Shown: piece by piece, positions 49,001-61,022 of the stretch | Layout of the letters: every line of letters starts with the position of its first letter | Numbering within the stretch: the stretch's first letter is position 1 | From: Dioscorea cayenensis subsp. rotundata | Lineage: Eukaryota > Streptophyta > Magnoliopsida > Dioscoreales > Dioscoreaceae | Direction: 5' to 3' | Length of the DNA stretch: 64,000 bases | NCBI RefSeq assembly: GCF_009730915.1 | Contig: NC_052487.1 | Location: 17,290,529-17,354,528, forward strand | Notes under the pieces: generated by a model | The model's database searches: none | The model's input: the letters and a program-made list of their open reading frames with translations, nothing else | Told to the model about the DNA's origin: nothing | Made by a program: the position numbers and the translations under genes

Positions 49001-50071
49001 CTAAACCAAACCAATAAATTCTCCTTGCCATGCAACTTTAGAGAGAAAAAAATACAACACCTTTTATAAAAGATTCACCACTAGGCTATAATTATTGTTT
49101 GTATTATAGCTATATTTAATATATATTAGACACACATACGTTTTTTATTAAAAAAAAAAATTATGTGTATTATTATCCTATTAAATTTTGACTATCTTGT
49201 TTTAATCATTGACCCAGTTCGTTTTATAGGACATGAAAATCTTTGCCTATGCTAATACAAAATACTATACTATCAAGCCCTTGTCAGGCTTGAGCTTGAT
49301 TCAAGTCGAGCGCTCTCAAATAAATAACTCCCATACATATAGCCCCCTCCCCCCTTTCACAAAAACAAAAAAAAACAAAAAAAAAAAATTCAAGTTATAC
49401 AGTTACATGCATAATAATATACATGCTATAATAAACGAACCTTATTCTCAGAGCTCCAACACTACCCAGTCCGAGTTTGAGCTAATTTAATAGCTCACCG
49501 GTTTTTATATGCTTTGAGTTTGGAGAAAATTCGACTTTAAATCTCTCAACTTGAGTTTGGAGAAATCATTATTTCTCCCCTTGAGAAATACATGGCAAGA
49601 AAATTTTTTTAGGAGATTCACGAAATCATCATAATTGATATACTTTCGTATATATCTATCTTTTAATATTCTCTTATGGACGCTTGTCACTCTGTTTATC
49701 ATAAAAAGAAAAAAGAGCTCATCAATTTCTAAAAAAAATAAACATAAACTATTTCTCATATAACTCAATTTATTAATACTAATACTACAAGTTGCAACTT
49801 GAAAAGTTATCACACAAAATCTACTCTCACACAAGTGAGGATGAAAAATAGATCAATGATTAAGAGGATTATTTATGAATTGTTTTTCTCTAGAGGTTTT
49901 TTTTTTCAATTACCAGAATCAATTTCAAAATAAAAATATATTTTCACCAATAAAATAATGCATTGATATATCTCACATAACCGATTCAAAGATATACCAA
50001 TAATTTCTTAGTCTATTGGCATCGGATTTCATTAATGTAGATGTTCATGTTTTTTTGGCAAAAAGACGGAT
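46070..50071. other. AT-rich intergenic sequence upstream of the kinase gene
   Basis: No supported gene. Around 46900-47180 the sequence is GC-richer, with 'tttcccggttttcccggt' direct repeats. The rest is simple AT-rich DNA. Confidence 0.45.
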
Positions 50072-50422
50072 TTGAACCTAAACTCACACAAAATGTACGT
50101 TGATGTATGAAATCTACGTTATACATATTTTTGAAATGATTTGTCCATTTTATTAAGAAAAAAAATCAAATATATGGCTCTTTTTTAATATTAAATTAAA
50201 GATGAATATTTACAATAATAGTTTCTCTCCTAATTCTAAGCAGAAGAAAAATACAACTAATAGGATACTTGCTATAATGTTCCTTGTAAAATAATTATTA
50301 GATTTATTAAAAGGGACAATTTAAATCTTGACAAATCTAACAACGGAAAACATCAACCTTGTACTTTTATCTCTTATTGAAGCAAAAATATTTAAAAAGA
50401 AAATAATATTGAAGTCTAGTTT

Positions 50423-50512
<90 letters not shown>

Positions 50513-50685
50513 CAATAAAACATGATAGTCATAATGAATGCAAAATGCAAACATGATCATGTCATGCATGAAAAATTAGGCAATTTATTTTCCCATGATT
50601 AGGAATGACAATGAAATCATAACTTATAGCCTTTTCTCCTCCCTATTTTAGTGATTGTATTCATATCCACAAAAGTCCTATAGGG

Positions 50686-50744
<59 letters not shown>

Positions 50745-51002
50745 CAAAGAATTAATAACTATAAAAATTAAAATAAAGTGGACTAGATGGAATATCATGT
50801 TTTTTGTGAATTATTTTTATTTACTAATTTTTCTAATTATAATTTTCTCTAAAGTTTTTCCAATTAAGCTATTCAAAATATAAATTCATTGGTGATATTA
50901 TAACTTATTTAGGACAAATTCATTTCGGGGAAAGTGGGGAAATGTGATGGAAAGTGGTCTAACTTATTTCACTTCTAGTGTTCATTTGTAATGAAGTGAA
51001 TT
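50072..51002. repeat. Tandem duplication, unit A
   Basis: Starts 'ttgaacctaaactcacac' and runs in parallel with unit B: 'gatgaatatttacaataa', 'ggcaatttattttcccatga', 'gtggactagatggaatatca' and 'attcatttcggggaaag' all have counterparts there. Contains two long (AT)n tracts. It keeps the uninterrupted LINE target site, 'aactaataggatacttgc' (near 50254-50271). Confidence 0.85.
50426..50512. repeat. (AT)n microsatellite
   Basis: About 86 bases of pure AT dinucleotide; a second (AT)n tract is at about 50692-50738. Both are absent or much shorter in the paralogous unit B. Confidence 0.95.
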
Positions 51003-53167
51003 TTGAACTAAACCCACTTTATCATGTTGACGTATGAAATCTACATAGTGCATATTCTTGAAATGATTTGTCTATTTTGTTAAAAAAAATCAAATATATA
51101 TATCTTTTATTAGAATGTCTATTGGGATGGTTTTTTTAATATTAAATTAAAGATGAATATTTACAATAATAGTTTATCTTCTAATTCCAAGAAGAAGAAA
51201 AGTACAACCAATAGGATTTTTTTTTTAAAAATGGATTAACCACATGCATTAAACAGAAAAGTACAAAAGCCTCAAAAAAACATAGTGAAAGAAAATAATA
51301 AACTACTAGCAGTGGCACAACAAAACCACAAAGTGTGGTACAATAAGACCAGAAAGACAAAGCACATAACCAAGATGAAAAGGAAGGACTTCCTCCAAGT
51401 CCCTAGGTCCCCAGAATAACACTAGCTCGTGCCCTGAAATGGTGTCTCCTCCGACGTTGAAACCCCCCTCCCCACCAAGAGTTTGCAACTCGAGGTCCAA
51501 GAAACTCCAGGCTTCTACGAATGGTAGCCATGGAATCATCCAGCTTTTTTTTTTTTATACCGTTTGTAAAAGATGAGAACCAGGATAGAAGCATATGTCA
51601 ACTTTCAGTATAATAACATGAGTAGGCAAGACATTGGCATTAAAAATATGATTATTACTAGCAAGCCAGATATTCCACACAAATGTTTTAATGACTAAGT
51701 CTCACAAAATTCTCATCGATGGCAGAACGTTCAACCTCCACTGATCCCAATGAGTGCTCATAGAGAGAGGTGGTTTAGACAACTGAAGTAGATTAAGAAA
51801 ATAATCCCAAATAAATTTAGCAAAAGAGCACTGAAGGAAAATATGGTCAATCGACTCAATCTCTGAATGACACATGACGCAAGTAGCAGTTGGAAGCTTG
51901 TTTTATTTTCTCTTTGCAAGATTCTCAAGCATAAGAATTTTATTCTTCCACACAAGCCAATTGCAAAGGTTGATTTTTCGTTAACAAGTATTACTCCAAA
52001 AAAACTTTGCCACTAGATATTGCAACCCACCATCATTTAGAAAATTATAAAAGGATTTCACAGAGAAGATACCATTCCCCGTGTGCATCCATCGCTTGGT
52101 GTCCCCCAGTTCCCCAACATTTGCCTGTAGGAGATTCCTATAAGTCCAAGTATCATGATTCGCTAAGAACGGAGCCTCCTCAAGCAGATAGCAAAGTTGG
52201 CGCACTGTACCATTCTGCCGCTGATTAGCTCTGAATTCATCTGGCCATAGGTGCATGGGCGTAGATCCATTAAGCCATCGATCTTTCAAAAAAGAGTCTC
52301 ATTCCCAGAATTAAGAACATGCAACATACATCCTCTAAGTGCCGGTAAGCATTTAGAGACCCCTTTCCAGAAAAAGGATATCCAGCCCTTTAGTTTAGAA
52401 AACAAATTCCGATGGGACAAGCCATAATTGAATTCGACCACCCTCGCACCACGCCAATTGGGGTCTATTACAAACTTCCATCACCATTTTCCCAGGAGTG
52501 CTTGGTTGAAGTTGTACATATCTAATATTCCCTAACCCCCTGTTTGCATGACCGGCATAAATTTTTTCAACCAATCAACCGATAACCAATAGGATACTTG
52601 TTATAATGTTCCTTATAAAATAATTATTAGATTTATCAAAGGGGACAGTTTAAATATTGACAAATCAAACAACGCAAAACATCAACCTCTATCTTTTGTT
52701 GAAGCAAAAATATTTAAAAAGAAAATAATATTAGGCAATTTATTTTCCCATGATTAGGAATGACAATGAGATCATAACTTATAGCCTTTTCTCCAGCCTA
52801 TTTTAGTGATTGTATTCATATCCACAAAGTCCTATATATATATATATATAATATTACAAATAATTAACAATTATAAAATTAAAATAAAGTGGACTAGATG
52901 GAATATCATGTTTTTGTGTGAATTATTTTATTTACTAATTTTTCTAATTATAATGTTATCTAAAATTTTCAAATTAAGCTATTCAAAATATAAAATCCTT
53001 GGTGATATTATAACTTATTATATTGAATAATTTTGGCCTTTTTTTTAATGAACAGCAACAAGCGTCCTGTTTAGGAGGCATTCATTTTAAAGGAAGTGGG
53101 AAAAGATGATAAAGAGTGATTTGACTTTTTTCACTTTTTAGTGTTTATCTGTCATGAAATAGATTTT
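51003..53167. repeat. Tandem duplication, unit B, interrupted by a LINE
   Basis: Second copy of unit A. Without the 1366-base LINE and one target duplication it is about 790 bases, shorter than A mainly because the first (AT)n block with its flank is missing. The start of a third unit is recognisable at 53168 ('ttttaaattaaaccgact'). Confidence 0.85.
51218..52583 (-). mobile_element. 5'-truncated LINE insertion with 12-base target duplication
   Basis: Flanked by perfect direct repeats AACCAATAGGAT (51206-51217 and 52584-52595). The left edge is a T run, i.e. the poly(A) tail of a minus-strand element. Minus-strand fragments read FLKDRWLNGSTPMHLWPDEF (about 52290-52230), RWMHTGNGIFSVKSFYNFL (about 52090-52030), then a zf-RVT motif CVMCHSEIESIDHIFLQCSF (about 51885-51825) and LVIKTFVWNIWLASNN. 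Stops and frame changes are present. The catalytic reverse transcriptase part is missing (5' truncation). Confidence 0.92.
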
Positions 53168-53189
53168 AAATTAAACCGACTTCAACACC

Positions 53190-53300
53190 CACAAAAAAGA
53201 ACATGTTATCACCACCTAACGAAATTTAAACTCAGAGCTCTTAAATCTCTACACGTTTTATACAGTGGGGTCAATGCCGTTAAGCTATGAATCCTTAGGT
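53190..53300 (-). mobile_element. tRNA-derived SINE head, probable
   Basis: On the minus strand, an A box-like TAGCTTAACGGCA and a B box-like GAGTTTAAATTTC are about 45 bases apart, similar in wording to the SINE at 5106-5400. Short and degenerate. Confidence 0.35.
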
Positions 53301-54734
53301 ATTATCAAACAACTCTTTCTCACAATGTCTTTATAAATAATAGTTTACCGTGCTAATAGAGTGTTAATGTAATTTATCCCATTAAAATTATTAATTTTTT
53401 TTTAAAAATTATCATTTGTTTTTTTACCAAAAAGATTATTATTACCAAATATTTTTAAAATTATTTATTTGTATACACTTAAAATTTTATTTTGTATTTA
53501 TTAGTTAAAGAATATTCAAGTCTTTCCTCCATCGAGTTAAATGATTTAATATAACACATGAAAAAAAAATAATACAAAAACAATGATATACCAAATAACC
53601 CTAAGTCAAGTGACAAAGGTTTGCTGGTATGTGGGTGGAAATTGAAAGTCAATCACCCAATAACACGCATGAGGAATTATCTCTGTGCCTCCTCTAAAGA
53701 AGAGCATATGTGGTGTGTATTGAGAAATTAACACCAAGTCCCTGTTTGCACATCCCTTTAACTAGATTGTTTGACACCAGGTCTCCCGACTAAGAGACTA
53801 GAAGAGCGTTGAGGTGATTAACTTTACCGCACCGGTGCCGGGCACCCTGGCCCACATTGACTGAGCCACCTCGTAAAAAAAAAAATTGAATATAAAAACT
53901 CGTGAAATTTAGAAACATGCGTGCAATTTAAGAATTTATAATATAGATTTTGGTATTAATGAAAGATATTTAAGTGTCTGAATAATTCTGAGACCGGAAA
54001 TGTTAAGAATGAAAATGAAATCAATGGTATAATATTTTTTTTTTGAATAAATCAATGGTATAAATTGGATTGGAAAACAGAATGAAATTGTGAATGAGAG
54101 AAGGTGACAATTCAAGCCTGCTTTTTTTTCAAGGAAGCCTCAAGCCTGCTTGTTTTTCAAGGAAAAATGATTCAAAAAGGAAAAACATTGACAATAAATA
54201 CAAGAAACTAAGAAAAAAATCTTAGAATTCGGCCATTCTCTCAATTATGTTTGAATTGATTGAGAGTGGGACAAAAGCTTGTGAATGTCCCTTTTTCATT
54301 GTCTCTGACCAAAGAGCATGACTCTTGTGATTCTTCATTTATAATCATTTGTTTGTTTGTTTTTTTCTCTTTTTTTAATTATTATTTTGTAATTTTATAT
54401 AGTTCTCTATTAGTTGATTTTTCTATTAAATAATTATTAAAAAAATTAAAGAAATTATGAATTCGATAGGATTAATTTTTGTTAGTGTCAAGTACATTGG
54501 GTTAAATATTTCAATATATTGAGAATATTGTAATGAATTATGTATGTTTGACATAAGTAATGATTTTTACAAAATTTGTTGGTTTTTTTTTGTGTGATTT
54601 TATTATTGTAGAAAAATTTAAATTTTGATATATGAAATAAATGATCCTAGAGTAAACAAAAATGACAAAAAAAAAAATGATCAAATAATATAAAAAAAAA
54701 TCTCAAGAGTTGCACATCACTTAAAATTTTTACA
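53301..54734. other. AT-rich intergenic sequence
   Basis: No gene. A short GC-rich stretch at about 53840-53870 contains the hairpin-forming GGTGCCGGGCACC. Confidence 0.4.
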
Positions 54735-54950
54735 GCCAAAAACTTTTTAGTTTAGTGGCACTGGTCATGTTGCGTAAGACATAATTTGTAAGACTTTCAT
54801 TACTCAGGTTTAAAATCCGCTAAATATTATTCCCTATATCACTGCGTGATGGTGTATAACCGAACCATTAATTATCGGCTTTGCACAAGTCTTTGAAAAA
54901 AATAAAAAAAATAAAAAAATAAAAAAAATAAAAAAAAAAAAATAATTTTT
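54735..54950 (+). mobile_element. tRNA-derived SINE, probable
   Basis: A box-like TAGTGGCACTGG and B box-like GGTTTAAAATCC are followed by a short body and an A-rich tail with AAAAAAT repeats (54894-54945). No certain target duplication. Confidence 0.4.
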
Positions 54951-56319
54951 TTTACTGTGAATTAAAAAATGCTAAAGCAGTCATCCCATAGAGAGTAAGC
55001 ACTTTTTAATAATACAGGGTTGAAATTTTTTTTAAACATAGGTGAACTGAAGATTATTTATATATAAAAACTAAAATAGATAAATATTGGATCAGAAATT
55101 CTCAAACAAGAGCTTTCAAGCCAATGTGTGAGGGAAAAAAAACCTTATTTTCTAAATTATGGCTAAATAAAACCTTTTCATATCTGGTTAATAAATAATC
55201 TCATAGAATTAAATCAATTCAAACACAACAAATACTATAGACAATTCAAGCAAACCTAAAACATTGAACCACTCTCAAGTTTATTCACAAAACCATAAAA
55301 AGAAGAGAGACAAGAACAAGAACCAAGAATCAAAGCAAATTGTTAACAAATAAATCAAAACAAGATGCTTCTTCCTATAGAGATGACCAACAACTACATT
55401 CCAAACATTCTCATATTTTCTCTTTTTCATTTCCAACTAAAAATAAATAAATAATTAAATAAATAAAAGGAGAACATTCTCACATTCTCACTCTATTTTA
55501 ACAATTAAGCCACTTTTCCCCCCCCACCAACTCTTATAGTCCACTTTCAAACAAAACTTAAGACTCACATCAATGTAAGTGGGGGTGGTTGTTCCCCCCC
55601 TTTGTTTTTCTAATTAGTAATTACTCACCCACAAGCAATGTATATAATAAATAAACAAAATTAAAAGATAATTTAAAAAATTTATCTACACCATAGATGG
55701 TAATTATATTTCACTTTAAATGAAGTTTCAAATTAATACCAATGATAATTAAAAGATGTCATTATTCTCACCCCTTTAAATACTAGAATCATTTAAAGAA
55801 AAAATGGCATTTCAATTCCATTTTTTTTCTTAAAAATCTTAATTTATTATTATTAATGATAAATGTGGATAAACCAAACCCCTTAATATTTGAGTTTAGA
55901 GGGCTTCGAATCTTAAATTTTGGCTTGAAGAAGGGTTTTGAATCTTAAACTTTGGCTTAGAGAAGAGTGGAATACGAACTCATTTATTGTAGAGGTGCTA
56001 TGTATATTTATTTTATAAAATAAAATATGTTGATGATTTTTTTTTCCTCATTAATTAACTAAATGGACGTTTTACATTTTTTTTATTTGTTTTTACCACA
56101 CAGGTGATTTTTGAGAACTATGAACAAGCCACGGATTATAAATTTAAATAGGAAATGAATTACCAATTCTTTTATCGTAAGAGTGGTTATATACGAAAAT
56201 TTTCTCAAATATAAGTCCGTCCAAACAGATAAAAAAATATTCACTAATTAAAAACCCATCAATTTCAAACCCAACACCACCAACTAACTAACCGGGTTAA
56301 TTAACGTTAACCATCTCAT
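54951..56319. other. AT-rich sequence downstream of the receptor kinase
   Basis: No supported gene. A direct repeat of about 40 bases ('gaatcttaaattttggct' and 'gaatcttaaactttggct') lies at about 55908-55965. Confidence 0.45.
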
Positions 56320-58019
56320 TTAACAAGTGGGCCGGATATCCTTCAAAAGGCCCACAACTTGTTGCATTGTGGGCCTTTTCATTTGACACTGGGCCGTACA
56401 AAGATACCCAACTCTAACAAACTCCACCATCTCCGGCGAGCACTCTTCCCTCCTTCTCAGCTCCACATCCACCACCTCCGCCGCCCTCCCTCCTCTCACC
56501 GCCGTCCTCACCCTCTCCACCTCCTTCTCCGTCCACCCTCCCCCCTTCCCCGTCACCAGTTCCAAAACCAGCAACCCAAACCCATACACATCCTCCACCA
56601 CCGACCCTTCTCCGCCACCAACCACCCCAAAGTCCGCAATCCGAGCTTCCATCTCATCATCCAACAAAACGTTCGCCGGAACTAGATGCCCGTGCACCAC
56701 CGGCCGGCGACTCCCTTGATGAAGAAACGCCAACCCTCTCGCCACTCCCAGAGCCACCTTATGCCTCGCCGGCCAATCACACAACTCCAACGTCTCCTCT
56801 TCCTCACCGGACCTCGCCGCCGGCAACTCATTCAACCACCGCCGCATATCTCCTTTCTCCATATACTCATACAAGAACAGCTTCTCTTTTCCGGCGAGGC
56901 AGTAGCCAAGAAGTGGTAAAAGGTTTGGGTGCCGGAGCTGGGAAAGCTCCTCGGCGTCACAATTAGCACCGTTCTTCAAAACCCTTATAACTACGTGCAT
57001 GTCTCCGGTGAGCACTGCTCTATATAAAGGACCACAACGATGGCCGTCGGCGAGTTGTGAGTCCTTTGAAAAGCATGACGTTGCTGTTGCAAGGTCAGCG
57101 AAGGTGAGCTCCATTAGAGGCTTTTCAAAGATTATCACCGGAGAAGACCATTTAGCTTCTGCAACCCAAGTAGCACATTGCTCTACTGCTTTCTCTTCAT
57201 CAATCTCATCTCCCTTTCTCCTTCTTCTTGTTCTTCTTCTTCTTCTTAGTGAGAATATAGTAATGGTTAGAAGAGTAAACAAGAGGAGAATGGCTGAAGT
57301 AGCTGAGATTGCTACTATTTTGTATGAGATTTTATGTTTCTTGTTGTTCTTGTGGTTGTTGTTCTTGTTCTGAGGAGGAGGAGGAGGAGGAGGAGGAGAG
57401 AAGGTGATAAGAGAACCAGCTTGTTTGAAAGAGGAAGAGCCAAACATGGAAAGAGTTTTGGGGGAGAGGAAACCAGAGAGGTTGTTGAAAGAGAGGTTTA
57501 AGACATGGAGGTTGGTAAGAGGAGGGAAATCAGAAGGGAAAACGCCATTGATGGAGTTGAGAGAAAGGTCTAGTACTTGAAGGTTGGAGAGATGGTGAAG
57601 GCCGGAAAGTTTAGTGAAATGGTTGTTGGAGAGATTGAGGGAAAGAAGAGAGAGGAAGAAGAAGGGAAGCGGAGAGTGCCACCGAGGTGGTTGCCGGCGA
57701 GGTTAAGGTGGGTGAGGGAAGAAGAGGAGGACCAGAAGGAGCCAGGAATGGAGCCGGTGAGAGAGTTGTGGGAGAGGTCAAGGACTTGAAGGGTTGAGAT
57801 GTTGGTGAGATAGAGCCAAGAAATGGTGCCGGTGAGGTTGTGGGAGGAGAGTTTGAGGATGGTGAGTGGAGAAGATGGGCAGTGGGAGAGATTGAAGTTG
57901 GAGACTGAGTGGAAGGCTAAGGAAAGAAGTTTGTGGTGGTCTTTGTGGCATGGTGGAGAACTTGAGATAGAGTTAATGGGAAGGAGGAGGATGAGTAGGA
58001 GAAGGAGGAGAAGAGTCAT
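56320..58019 (-). CDS. LRR receptor-like pseudokinase (CaMRLK-type), one frameshift
   Basis: Single-exon gene; ATG at 58019-58017 opens a signal peptide (MTLLLLLLLILLLPINSISS). A few leucine-rich repeats follow (LKLSSHNLTGTI, LDLSHNSLTGSIPGSF, LNLAGNHLGGTL, then in a second frame LNLSNNHF, LDLSLNSINGVFP, LNLSFNNLSGFL). A Pro run, a transmembrane helix (about 233-258), an Arg-rich stop-transfer and the kinase domain (about 300-566) complete it. Adding one base near 57661 gives 566 residues. Kinase motifs are degenerate: R346 in VVIRVL replaces the ATP lysine, HGHLVPAN replaces HRDLKxxN (catalytic Asp lost), DFG remains (463-465). Closest family I know is Arabidopsis CaMRLK (At5g45800). Inference: plasma-membrane scaffold without phosphotransfer. 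The frame break is in a TC-rich stretch and may be a sequencing error. Confidence 0.88.
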
Positions 58020-58533
58020 TGGATAATGGAAGAAGAGGTGCAAAAAGGTTGGGTGGGAAAATGAGGGGTTTAAGTAAAGAAGGGGAATGAGGGAAAGTGT
58101 GTGTTTGTTTAATGAGTTTTGCAGCTTTGTTGGAGTTTGGTGGTTATTGTATTGTGTGTAGTATGTGGTATGGGTGGTTGATTTGGTTGTTTACTTGTTT
58201 GGTTAATGGATTTGGTTTTGTGATGTGGGTGATTTGATTATTTGTGGGTTAAAGGTGTGGAGAGTTGGTAATATTTTAACTTAAAGAGAAACAAATTTTT
58301 TAATTATATAAAATCTTTTTGTAATACATAAAAAATTGGTTAAATTGAGTTGGTAATCTAAAATTTATAAAAAATTATATTAAAATTTAAAATATAATTT
58401 AATAAAATTTATAGTTGAATATAATTAATAGCAAAATCTTAAATTATATTAAATATAAAAAAAATTAAAATAATAATATTTAATTATCAACTCTTTTTAT
58501 GACATGGTGATAACAACTAACATTTAATAGAAA

Positions 58534-58746
58534 TCAAAGTGTGACAAATAATTTTGCTGTTTTTGAAGGGAGTGAAAAGTAAAACAAAAGTTTTTTTTTT
58601 TTGGTTGTGCATGCGGGTACTTGAAAAGCTGCGCTGGGTGTGCTTGGGCAATCTGAGTAACATGTCTTCATGACTGCCCAATAATCACTGAGAATCTGAG
58701 ACTGAGCCAAGTGGTGCTTGTTAGCAACCACTGGAGCTCCTGTCAC
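58534..58746 (-). other. Exon-like segment, unidentified
   Basis: An open, GC-richer minus-strand frame reads VTGAPVVANKHHLAQSQ, LSDYWAVMKTCYSDCP and PSAAFQVPACTTKK. It stands out from AT-rich surroundings and has a start-to-stop frame of 70 codons, but I recognise no family. May be a leftover exon or chance. Confidence 0.3.
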
Positions 58747-58762
58747 CCTGAAAACTCTTATC

Positions 58763-58785
58763 TCACATGATATAATATCATGTGA
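58763..58785. repeat. Perfect 23-base palindrome
   Basis: TCACATGATAT-A-ATATCATGTGA: 11-base arms around one base. Function unknown. Confidence 0.85.
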
Positions 58786-59508
58786 ACTTTCAAAATTTAG
58801 ACATTTTAGCTATATCCTAAACCTTATCAATATTTTCCATTTCAAAATGTGTATTCATTAAAGGTAATTTTCATATTTTTTAGCTTTTTGTTTTTGAAAA
58901 ATATATTTTAAGCTTTTGCTCATGTTGTCAGAGAAAAAGGTAATTTTCATATTATTCTATTTTGAGTTTTTTTTTAAATGAATATATATATCATGTAAAC
59001 ACATGACATGGAATTGCATGTAGAAACCATAATGAAATAAAAATGAAAAATCAAGTTTAAAAATAATAAAATTTTATTGAAATAATACAAGTGAAGTTAA
59101 ATGTTGGAAATAAAATTTTAAGAAAATGAATAAACAAATAAATATTTTTTTTTAAGCAAAGGGGTATCTGTATATATATATTACATTACTATTGAGGGTA
59201 TTTTTTTGCATAAATACTTTTTCAAGATGCCTGTGGGACCTGACATGAAATTAATCAGAATATTTTTTTCAAAATTTATTTTTAATGAAAATGAATAAAT
59301 CATAATTCATAAAAACAAACAGTAAACAACAATAAAGAAAAAAACAATAATAAACAATAAAATGGAAAGAAAAACTAAGACATAATTGACAACAAAGAAT
59401 TTTTCAAGATTTGAATACTTATAACTGCATAAGCACCAAATTAAATCTAGCATACACATAATATACACACATCATCTCATGATAAAGCAGTAAACGTTCT
59501 CCTACAAA
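58786..59508. other. AT-rich intergenic sequence
   Basis: Nothing supported. Confidence 0.4.
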
Positions 59509-59518
59509 CACTAATGAA

Positions 59519-59840
59519 GGTTAATTTTTTTGATAAATCACTCAACTTTGTTGAAATATCGAGTTCTTTCAGCTGAATTTTGGTTTTGTTTCAAAGTCTT
59601 CTAAAAGTCATTGTCGTTTTACAACAAGTCACTCGGTGGATTAACATTGTCGTTAGCGGCGTGGCGGCGGAAAAAAACCCAATCGGCCAGTCCTCCACGT
59701 CGCTGACGACAATGTTAATCCACCGGTGACTGTTTGTGAAAACGATAGTGACTTTAAGTGAGACTTTGAAAACAAACCAAAGATCGATGAGAAACCGATA
59801 TGTTCGATAAAAGTTGAGTGATTTATCAAAAAAATTAACC
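59519..59840. mobile_element. Mutator-type foldback MITE
   Basis: Nearly the whole 322-base element is one inverted repeat. Outer ends are GGTTAATTTTTTTGATAAAT and its complement; inner arms include 'ggtggattaacattgtcgtt' and its counterpart near 59700. The 10-base target duplication CACTAATGAA is perfect (59509-59518 and 59841-59850), pointing to Mutator-type transposition. Confidence 0.92.
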
Positions 59841-61022
59841 CACTAATGAATATATTTATAAAATATTTTCTATCATCATTTAATAATTACTTTACTATCC
59901 AAAAATTTTAACATTTGTCAATTTTTTATATTTAAAATATATACTTTATTATTTTCATATTTGTCGATATCCATAACAATATGCAGCACTTACTTTCTCG
60001 ATCTTACAGATCATCTAGATTACATAATTCAAAAAATAAAAAAAATAAAAATTTTATTTAATATGATTTGGTACTTTGAAATAGTGTTATATATATAACT
60101 ATATCATATAAATATAACTAATTTGGAAATTGAGCCTTCAACCTATGAACACCATAAATGGAATCTTCTCCGAACATATAGACACACGGAAACTCTAACT
60201 CTATAGTCATGTCATTGTGCATGTGCTCTTGTGTTTTTTATTTTTTATTTTTATTACTATTATTTTTTTTCAATCTTAGTATTTTTAAATTACCAACAAT
60301 GAAAATACAAAGAAACTAATGTTCACTGATAGTTTCACCGATGTAATTTGTGGTTTAGAGAATACTCAAACACTCATAGAAAGTTTACATAAACCAAACA
60401 AGAAAAAAACACACAAGATTGGTAACCAAGTTCGACGTCCACTCGCCTACGTTTGGGGGCTAAGCCTGAAGATAAATAATTCACTAAAAGAGGTGAACAT
60501 AATTGAGTACAAACATTTTATCACTCACTCTCACAAATAAAGATCACTACCCTCTCTAAATTGTCTTGTGCCTACACTATTTTTTCGCTTAAGTGTCACA
60601 CCCAATGTCAAAGCAATGTAGCTTATATAGACGCCTCAATGTCCTAAATATAGTACCCATACATCTTTTAGAATCTCCGCGACTGCCAATTTTAAATCCT
60701 TCCAAATTTAGCTATTGCAACTTTTGTTATAACATGCAGTGGCGGACCCAGGAATTTAGTTCAGCCCGGGCTTAAATAAAAGTCAACATTCTCATATTCG
60801 TCAACTTTTAATTTTCCGGCGTTTTTAGCCCAACCATGGTCTCTCTTCAGTCCAACCATGGTCAGTGGCAGAACCAAAACTCATCGGTGAGGGGGTTTAA
60901 TGTCAACTACTATCATTGTGATGGATGTTTTGAATAATTTCTCAAATTTTATTAAAACTTAAAATTTTAAAAATTTTAAATAAGAAAAAAATTTCATTAC
61001 TAAAATTTTTTACATTTCTCAT

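Noticed and set aside
50426..50512. Long frame of alternating Tyr-Ile on both strands
   Set aside because: It is the translation of an (AT)n microsatellite.
56359..57373. Plus-strand frames rich in His/Pro/Arg and Ser
   Set aside because: Shadows of the receptor pseudokinase on the minus strand, whose frame has recognisable domains.
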